Shown here: positions 43,220 to 48,324 of the stretch, in pieces
Layout of the letters: each line of letters begins with the position of its first letter
Position numbering within the stretch: position 1 is the stretch's first letter
Assembly: GCF_014696875.1 (NCBI RefSeq)
Contig: NZ_JACJQV010000173.1
Coordinates: 1-48,324 of the forward strand
Source of the DNA: Microcystis wesenbergii FACHB-1317
GTDB taxonomy: Bacteria; Cyanobacteriota; Cyanobacteriia; Cyanobacteriales; Microcystaceae
Reading direction: 5' to 3'
DNA length: 48,324 bases
Translations under genes and position numbers: made by a program
Notes under the pieces: generated by a model
What the model saw: the letters and a program-made list of their open reading frames with translations, nothing else
Told to the model about the DNA's origin: nothing
Database searches by the model: none

Positions 43220-44044
43220 TTAAAACACCTTTTCCTCCGTCACCAGAGTAATACCTGTCCATTCTCCCTTCTGATCATAAGAACGAATTAAGCGCTGTCT
43301 TTGAGCAGGAGAAAGTAACCAACCCACCTCTAAAACAAAAGGATGACCGGCAGTAATTTTCAGAGGTGTATTACAGGAAGAACCATCCGGCAGTAGCAGG
43401 ATTTGCACCAGCAGCGGACTATTTTCAAACAACAATCTTTGTCCCTCGATACGAGCGCTAGAAGTAATTTGATTATCACCAAAAGTCAAAGTTTGCGAGA
43501 GATAATTATCCCCCTGACGCTCGATCGAGACATGGGTAGAATAGGCGGCAGAATTATAAAAATCCCGTCCCGTTGTCACTGCTTGTCCTCGCCATTGACC
43601 CAGTAATTGCTCCACCGTTAACATCGGTCTTTCTGGTGACTGAGAATCAACTAACTTTTCCCGAATTAAAGTCAAGCGATCGAACTCACAGCGTTCATTA
43701 AATAACTGTACGATTCTTAATCGTCTTTCCCCGGAGATTAAGCCAAATTCTGCTCCGAATGGTGAGGAAAAACTACTAAAATATAAAGAACCTTGGCAAA
43801 AAGCTCCCGTCTGGCTAAATAGAATACCCTGATGGAGAGAACTATACTCTAAAATTAAATCTTCCGGCGCTCGATCGCTGTAGAGACGGCGAACCAATTG
43901 ACGAATCGATCGATTATTATTAATGCCTTGCAAAGATACCAAAGTCGGGGTATCTTCGATCAGATCGCCTTGGGGAGACAGACGGGTAAAAGAACCTTGC
44001 CATTGACCGAGATTTTTTAGTAAACATTCCCACTGGGAGAGCAT
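43220..44044 (-). CDS. DUF3598 family protein
   Basis: 274 residues from the chosen start [19 protein letters not shown]; an upstream in-frame ATG would add 22 residues overlapping the panD leader. The words [22 protein letters not shown] and [14 protein letters not shown] with [22 protein letters not shown] are typical of the cyanobacterial and plant DUF3598 (lipocalin/calycin-like) family. It has two beta-barrel-like halves and no signal peptide. Its role is unknown; ligand binding is plausible from the fold. It is divergent from panD, with 37 bp between the starts. Confidence 0.75.
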   Translation of the reverse strand: MLSQWECLLKNLGQWQGSFTRLSPQGDLIEDTPTLVSLQGINNNRSIRQLVRRLYSDRAPEDLILEYSSLHQGILFSQTGAFCQGSLYFSSFSSPFGAEFGLISGERRLRIVQLFNERCEFDRLTLIREKLVDSQSPERPMLTVEQLLGQWRGQAVTTGRDFYNSAAYSTHVSIERQGDNYLSQTLTFGDNQITSSARIEGQRLLFENSPLLVQILLLPDGSSCNTPLKITAGHPFVLEVGWLLSPAQRQRLIRSYDQKGEWTGITLVTEEKVF

Positions 44045-44081
44045 AATAATTGAGGTAATTGGGGGAAATAGGAAAAAATAC

Positions 44082-44501
44082 ATGGGAACAATTCGATTAA
44101 TGCACGCCAAACTCCATCGAGTGCGCGTCAGCGAGGCTAACGTCGATTATGTCGGCAGTATCACGATCGATCGAGAATTGATTGAGCGGGTCGGCATTTT
44201 GCCCCTTGAAGAGGTGGATGTGGTCAATCTTAGCAATGGTAAGCGCTTTTCCACCTACGTTTTTCCCGGCCAAACCGGGGAAATTTGCCCCAACGGTGGT
44301 GCGGCGCTGCTCTGTCAACCCGGAGATATTTTGATTATCTATGCCTACGAACAACGTCCGAGGCAAGAAGTTCTCGAAAAGGGTCATTTTGCCAAAGTTC
44401 TCGTCGCTGATGCTGAAAATCGCTGTCAGCAATTTTTTGAACAGAGCCTAATTCCCCGGGGTAATGGTCAGGGAGTGGAATTTTATAGCCGAGAATGCTG
44501 A
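44082..44501 (+). CDS. panD: Aspartate 1-decarboxylase proenzyme
   Basis: 139 residues. It makes beta-alanine from aspartate for pantothenate. The self-cleavage site is in DYVGSITID: Gly25-Ser26, with Ser26 becoming the pyruvoyl cofactor. The downstream core has [39 protein letters not shown]. The start at ATG 44082 gives a normal short N-terminus; an internal Met7 is an alternative. Downstream, the ArsA-type gene starts 74 bp after the stop. Confidence 0.93.
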   Translation: MGTIRLMHAKLHRVRVSEANVDYVGSITIDRELIERVGILPLEEVDVVNLSNGKRFSTYVFPGQTGEICPNGGAALLCQPGDILIIYAYEQRPRQEVLEKGHFAKVLVADAENRCQQFFEQSLIPRGNGQGVEFYSREC

Positions 44502-44575
44502 TTCTTGTCCTAAAATTTGTTAACTTTCCCGTCATAATAAGAATAAGTAATGTAAATTTTCTTAAATCAACCCCC

Positions 44576-45763
44576 ATGCGTGTAATTCTCATGACCGGTA
44601 AAGGAGGCGTGGGTAAAACCTCTGTCGCCGCCGCTACAGGACTCCGCTGCGCCGAACTTGGCTATAAAACGCTAGTTCTCAGCACCGATCCCGCTCACTC
44701 TCTCGCTGACAGTTTCGATCTCGAATTAGGTCACGATCCTCGTTTGGTACGTCCCCATCTTTGGGGGGCAGAATTAGATGCACTAATGGAGTTAGAAGGC
44801 AACTGGGGCGCAGTAAAACGTTACATTACTCAGGTATTGCAAGCTAGGGGTTTAGATGGAGTGCAAGCGGAAGAATTAGCGATTTTACCCGGAATGGATG
44901 AGATTTTCGGCTTAGTTCGCATGAAGCGCCACTACGATGAGGGTACTTATGATGTGTTGATTATCGATTCCGCACCCACGGGGACAGCTTTACGATTGTT
45001 GAGTTTGCCAGAAGTGGGCGGTTGGTACATGAGAAGATTTTACAAACCTTTACAGGGAATGTCGGTGGCATTGCGACCACTGGTGGAACCTTTTTTTCGA
45101 CCGATCGCCGGTTTTTCCCTACCGGACAAGGAAGTTATGGATGCTCCCTACGAGTTTTATGAGCAGATTGAGGCTTTAGAAAAAGTTTTGACCGATAATA
45201 CTCAAACCTCGGTTCGTTTGGTGACAAACCCCGAAAAAATGGTGATTAAGGAGTCTTTACGCGCCCATGCCTACCTAAGTCTCTATAATGTTTCCACCGA
45301 TTTGATTATTGCCAATCGGATTATTCCCGACAAAGTAACCGATCCTTTCTTTGCTCGTTGGAAAGAAAATCAACAGGGTTATAAACAGGAAATTTACGAT
45401 AATTTTCATCCTTTACCAGTTAAGGAAGTTCCTCTCTACTCCGAGGAAATGTGTGGTTTACCCGCTTTAGAAAGACTGAAAGAAACTCTTTTTGCTGGGG
45501 AAGATCCGACTAAGGTTTATTACCAAGAAAACACCATTCGGGTAGTTCAACAGGAAAATAATTACAGTCTGGAATTATATTTACCCGGCATACCCAAGGA
45601 ACAAATACAACTAAATAAAACTGGAGATGAGTTAAATATTCGCATCGGTAATCACCGTCGTAATTTAGTCTTACCCCAAGCTTTGGCAGCCCTGAAACCT
45701 TCTGGAGCAAAGATGGAAGATGATTACCTGAAAATCTCTTTTAGCAACGTGGTGAAAGTGTAA
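44576..45763 (+). CDS. ArsA/GET3-family ATPase with C-terminal HSP20-like domain
   Basis: 395 residues from [16 protein letters not shown]; a longer frame from 44495 overlaps panD and reads through non-coding leader. The deviant Walker A is GKGGVGKT (8-15). Other ArsA-type words are [14 protein letters not shown], the central [14 protein letters not shown], and [12 protein letters not shown]. The C-terminal 85 residues ([26 protein letters not shown]) are the HSP20-like ArsA partner domain. The cyanobacterial homologue is probably a tail-anchored protein or cofactor-handling ATPase, not an arsenite pump. No arsenic genes are nearby. Confidence 0.88.
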   Translation: MRVILMTGKGGVGKTSVAAATGLRCAELGYKTLVLSTDPAHSLADSFDLELGHDPRLVRPHLWGAELDALMELEGNWGAVKRYITQVLQARGLDGVQAEELAILPGMDEIFGLVRMKRHYDEGTYDVLIIDSAPTGTALRLLSLPEVGGWYMRRFYKPLQGMSVALRPLVEPFFRPIAGFSLPDKEVMDAPYEFYEQIEALEKVLTDNTQTSVRLVTNPEKMVIKESLRAHAYLSLYNVSTDLIIANRIIPDKVTDPFFARWKENQQGYKQEIYDNFHPLPVKEVPLYSEEMCGLPALERLKETLFAGEDPTKVYYQENTIRVVQQENNYSLELYLPGIPKEQIQLNKTGDELNIRIGNHRRNLVLPQALAALKPSGAKMEDDYLKISFSNVVKV

Positions 45764-46018
45764 TTTCCCCAGAGTAGGTGGGAAGCTTTTCAGTGATCAG
45801 TGATCAGTAATCAGTGAACTGAAAAATAACATCTGATACTAAATCTGGTTATTAAAGACTGATTATTTATTCCCCTTTTTGCATGAGTGCATGAGTAGAA
45901 AACGGGTTTCTCCGAGAAACCCGTTTTCTGTGCGTTACTCAACGGATTTAGTATGATAACTGATAGCTGTCTCCCATCAACCCTCTCGACTGGGAAATTA
46001 ATTTTGCACGACTACTTA
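45764..46018. other. Gap with inverted-repeat copy A
   Basis: No gene seen. 45790-45830 has heptamer units (CAGTGATCAGTGATCAGTAATCAG). 45845-45946 is copy A of a repeat whose inverted partner is at 47172-47298; its core, GAAAACGGGTTTCTC-C-GAGAAACCCGTTTTC, is a near-perfect 15-bp stem. Confidence 0.75.
45845..45946 (+). repeat. Inverted repeat copy A flanking cobK, 102 bp
   Basis: Starts CTGGTTATTAAAGACTG and ends GCGTTACTCAACGGAT. The reverse complement of 47172-47298 matches it throughout, except that the partner contains a 24-bp tandem extra unit of the TTTCTCCGAGAAACCC type and a few substitutions. Confidence 0.85.
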
Positions 46019-46192
46019 GGGTTTGCGGCAAAAAGTAGGGGCGAAGCATTCGGATAGAAAATCTATGGTTTCAGCGATAGGTTATTGCCCGAATGCTTCG
46101 CCCTTACAGAACTTGAAAATCTTACAGATGCTTCGCCAAACAGGCCCCAAACCCCTTACCTAGTCCATATTTCACATTTATTCAGCCAACGC
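46019..46192. mobile_element. MITE, 174 bp, reverse-oriented relative of that at 31856
   Basis: Ends GGGTTTGCGGCAAAAAG and ...TTTATTCAGCCAACGC. Flanks TACTTA (46013-46018) and TACTGA (46193-46198) form a 6-bp duplication with one mismatch. It contains the same GGGCGAAGCATTCGG ... CCGAATGCTTCGCCC stem as the copy at 31856. It ends 23 bp before the cobK stop codon. Confidence 0.85.
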
Positions 46193-46215
46193 TACTGATG
46201 ATTTTCCCAGAAAAA

Positions 46216-46971
46216 TCAAGAGAGCAGTCTTTTTTCTAACCATACCAGGACACTTTGAACATCTGCCACTTTTTCTCCTTCAGGTACAGGTGGACGTTGT
46301 ACCATTACCACGGTTATTCCCAACTCTCTAGCGGCGATAATTTTGGCGTAGGTGGCATCACCGCCGCTATTTTTACTCACGATCGCCCCAATCTTATATT
46401 CTTGTAAAAGAGAGCGCTCTGACTGCAAGGAAAAAGGCCCCCGTTCCAACAATAATTTTCCAACTGGTACGATGGCATCTGGTTCCGGCGGGTCGATCAT
46501 CCGCATTAAAAACCAGATATTGTTTAAATGTGCATAACTTGCCAGTTCTTGCCGACCAATAGTGAGGAATATCCGCGGCGCTAACCCCGATAAAATATTC
46601 GCCGCCGCTTGATTGTTTTCTACTTCAATCCAATTATCTTCAGATACTTTTTCCCAAGCTGGACGACTTAACATTAATCGAGGAATACCACAATCCGAGG
46701 CGGCTTGAGCGGCATTAAAGGAAATTTGCGCGGCAAAGGGATGGGTGGCATCAATTAAACAATCAATGCCTTCTTGGCGCAGATAATTGGCTAACCCGGC
46801 GGCACCACCAAACCCCCCCCGGCGAGAAGGAGTTGTGAGAGTAATCGGTTCTCTCGTGCGACCGGCAAAGGAAGCGATGGCATCTATACCCGGAATTGCC
46901 GCAATTTTAGCCGCTAATGCCGCCGCTTCCCCCGTTCCCCCTAAAATCAGCACTCTTTTATTTTTAGTCAT
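46216..46971 (-). CDS. cobK: Precorrin-6A reductase
   Basis: 251 residues. It acts in cobalamin (corrin ring) synthesis with NAD(P)H. The N-terminal LILGGTGEAAALAAKIAA nucleotide-binding segment, DATHPFAAQISFNAAQAASDCGIPRLMLSRPAW, FLTIGRQELASYAHL and KNSGGDATYAKIIAARELGI follow the CobK/CbiJ family. It is a lone gene here, with no other cob genes nearby. It sits between the two arms of a 100-bp inverted repeat and next to a MITE, so the unit could have been moved or could invert. Confidence 0.92.
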   Translation of the reverse strand: MTKNKRVLILGGTGEAAALAAKIAAIPGIDAIASFAGRTREPITLTTPSRRGGFGGAAGLANYLRQEGIDCLIDATHPFAAQISFNAAQAASDCGIPRLMLSRPAWEKVSEDNWIEVENNQAAANILSGLAPRIFLTIGRQELASYAHLNNIWFLMRMIDPPEPDAIVPVGKLLLERGPFSLQSERSLLQEYKIGAIVSKNSGGDATYAKIIAARELGITVVMVQRPPVPEGEKVADVQSVLVWLEKRLLS

Positions 46972-47171
46972 CCAGCAATCGCCAAAAGGTTAACTAATTT
47001 TCCATCTTCCCACCGGCTCTCTTGGGTGGGTAAAGGAAGGAACCACAAAGACACAAAGAAGACAAAGAAAGATCGCTCCCATATAAGTTAAACTTATCAC
47101 ACAAAGAGGCAGACATTCTAATCCTCTCTCCCGTTCTGGGAGAAGGGTTAGGGGTGAGGGCAATTAACCAT

Positions 47172-47298
47172 ATCCGTTGAGTAACGCACAGAAAATGGGT
47201 TTCTCGGAGAAACAGAAAACGGGTTTCTCGGAGAAACCCGTTTTCTGCCCATGCACTCATGCAAAAAGGGGAATAAATAATCAGTCTTTAATAACCAG
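47172..47298 (-). repeat. Inverted repeat copy B flanking cobK, 127 bp
   Basis: Reverse-complement partner of 45845-45946. The GGGTTTCTCGGAGAAAC core appears twice, so one 24-bp unit has been duplicated. It ends AATAACCAG at 47298. Confidence 0.85.
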
Positions 47299-47326
47299 CT
47301 ACTTATCAACTACCTATCTTAAAAAC

Positions 47327-47355
47327 TTGACATTTCTACCTAAATTCTGTATTCT
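47327..47355 (+). promoter_or_regulatory. Candidate promoter of the second PEP-CTERM gene
   Basis: TTGACA at 47327-47332, 17-bp spacer, TATTCT at 47350-47355 (four of six matches). It lies about 135 bp before the GTG start at 47490. Confidence 0.4.
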
Positions 47356-47489
47356 GCGGATGATGCCGTACCACCTAGCGAGTTAACCTGCGCTAAGTTA
47401 CCACAAAGTTTATTTTCCCAGCAGATGCTCAGAACATAGACCATCAATCAAGACCAATTTAACTCTTTTTGTCGTTAGGACTTCCAAAA

Positions 47490-48165
47490 GTGACCAAAAA
47501 CCAGCAAATTCTAGCAAAAATCGGGGGGGGGTAGCCTTGCTCTCCTTCTTTCCTTGGGTTTAGGGCAACAAGCTTATGCTGTCACCCTCGTTGAGAACTT
47601 AAGTGAATCAAATGATGGCATAGGAAGTATAAACTTTAACTTTTGGAATGGATCAAGCTTTACCACTGGTAGTAGCAGTTACAATCTTCAGTCTGCTACT
47701 CTTTTGTTCCAACAATTAACCGCCAGTCCCAACTTGTTTGTTCGTCTCTATAGCAACAGCAGTGGAACCCCCGGCACTTTGATAACCAGTTTTACTAACC
47801 CGGCTTCCATTACCACCTCTCTCGCCAATAACACCTTTACCCTGGCTACTCCGTACACATTAGCCGCTAATACCACTTACTGGTTAGTCAGTGGTGTTTC
47901 AGATAATGTCGGGAATTATCAATGGGGTTATACTACATCTTACGCTCAAACAGGACTACCCAGTTGGACGATTGGTGATGGTTACGTTGCTAGTAACAAT
48001 CAAGGGGGAAGTTGGGATTCTTTTCCTACGGATGGCCCTTACCAATTTAGCCTTGAGGGGACTACTCCTCCACCACCCACTAGCGTCCCTGAACCGGGTT
48101 CCGTGGTTGCCTTGTTAGGATTGGGAGGATTAGGGTTAGCTTCTAGCCTGAAGAAACGGAAATAG
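47490..48165 (+). pseudogene. PEP-CTERM exported protein, out of frame at a G9 tract (possibly phase-variable)
   Basis: The natural start is GTG 47490 (AGGA nine bases upstream), encoding MTKNQQILAKIGG. Nine Gs at 47523-47531 then put it into a TAG stop. With eight Gs it reads MTKNQQILAKIGGGSLALLLSLGLGQQAYAVTL, a classic signal peptide. The body has LYSNSSGTPGTLITSFTNP and TTYWLVSGVSDNVGNYQWGY, similar to the first PEP-CTERM protein, and the sorting signal VPEPGSVVALLGLGGLGLASS then KKRK. The intact frame alone starts at TTG 47554, without a complete signal peptide. The off-by-one G tract is in the same place as in the first gene. Confidence 0.75.
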
Positions 48166-48210
48166 GAACAGTAGGGTGGGGGCGACTCGATTAGACCTCC
48201 TGCAAAAGTC

Positions 48211-48324
48211 TTATTCAGCTACTTGATGATAGCCTAAAGCAAGTTCATAGTTGTAAATGCCAGCGATTAAATTAAATCTCAGACCAAAACGCCGTCTCCG
48301 ATTCCTATATCTTGATGATAAAAT
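48211..48324 (-). CDS. Transposase C-terminus, partial, runs off the window
   Basis: The last 37 codons, ending at TAA 48211-48213, read ILSSRYRNRRRRFGLRFNL then IAGIYNYELALGYHQVAE. RFGLRFNLIAGIYNYEL is a familiar C-terminal pattern of IS5-superfamily transposases in Microcystis. The N-terminal part lies beyond 48324. The IS right end probably lies just left, near 48195. Confidence 0.6.
   Translation of the reverse strand: MLSSRYRNRRRRFGLRFNLIAGIYNYELALGYHQVAE

Larger units (their letters stand above)
46972..47489. other. Gap with inverted-repeat copy B and other repeats
   Basis: No gene is accepted. 47040-47092 (GGAACCACAAAGACAC...) is an inverted copy of a repeat at 40880. 47118-47162 is a palindromic CTCTCCCGTTCTGGGAGAAGG/GGGGTGAGGG repeat. 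47172-47298 is copy B of the cobK-flanking repeat. An 88-codon minus-strand frame across these repeats is not credible. Confidence 0.65.

Noticed and set aside
44495-44575. Upstream extension of the ArsA-type ATPase
   Set aside because: Family members start directly before the [10 protein letters not shown] motif; the extension overlaps the panD stop.
46994-47260. 88-codon minus-strand frame downstream of cobK
   Set aside because: It runs across three known dispersed repeats (LTPNPSPRTGER-type palindrome, CACAAAGACAC repeat, and the cobK-flanking repeat) and has no protein-like core.

Overview
The window looks like a chromosomal segment of a unicellular, bloom-forming cyanobacterium, most likely Microcystis. 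The evidence is cyanobacterium-specific genes (ndhM, a PAM68-type photosystem II assembly factor, DUF3326, DUF3531, DUF1816 and DUF3598 proteins, a PyrF-PyrE fusion), frequent GCGATCGC (HIP1-like) octamers, moderate-to-low GC, and many short repeats and MITE-like elements between genes, including TCAGTTA heptamer arrays. No tRNA, rRNA or CRISPR array was seen.

Layout. 1-2371: nested insertion sequences. A decayed IS5-type transposase was split at its start codon by a complete ISL3-type element (665-2085, 8-bp target duplication ATCCGTCA). 2372-5163: a coupled three-gene set (58-aa protein, DUF3326, CPBP protease), then a DUF3531 gene whose 5' end is tandemly triplicated. 5290-11735: GH116 glycosidase, DUF2157 membrane protein, an OmpR-type response regulator and recN. 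11739-14851: two tandem Uma2 genes, an FAD oxidoreductase whose stop codon comes from a MITE, and a small conserved gene. 15408-20930: cysS, a fused permease/substrate-binding osmoprotectant transporter, a CHAD protein and pyrF-pyrE. 21352-24667: a minus-strand run from carA through a STAS protein, Mini-III RNase, RlmB-type methyltransferase and DUF1816. 24859-30378: a helix-turn-helix/poly-acidic protein, a pentapeptide-repeat protein, a proline-rich exported protein, ndhM, rpsO, PAM68 and the DAHP synthase gene, which ends in a clear terminator.

The most unusual part is 30444-37490. Two tandem Uma2 genes are followed by two cassettes ending in a formylglycine-generating-enzyme-like (FGE/C-type-lectin fold) domain. 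One is a TIR-FGE protein. The other is a two-gene unit: a papain/C39-like peptidase homologue followed by a coiled-coil/FGE protein. The last about 35 residues of both FGE proteins carry a variable stretch rich in NNC codons, framed by constant RGGSW and GFRV motifs, as expected of diversity-generating retroelement (DGR) targets. No reverse transcriptase or template repeat is visible in the window, so any mutagenesis would act in trans or be extinct. A fragment of the Uma2 3' end follows each FGE gene, suggesting that the cassettes were laid down by insertion or recombination at that tail.

37536-48324: aspS, an aldolase/citrate-lyase-like gene, a repeat-dense gap, a PEP-CTERM gene, a coiled-coil membrane protein, DUF3598, panD, an ArsA/GET3-type ATPase, cobK inside an inverted repeat, a second PEP-CTERM gene and the 3' end of another transposase. 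Both PEP-CTERM genes are out of frame by one base at a nine-G tract inside the signal-peptide region; eight Gs would restore each. This suggests phase-variable exported proteins, or shared homopolymer sequencing errors.
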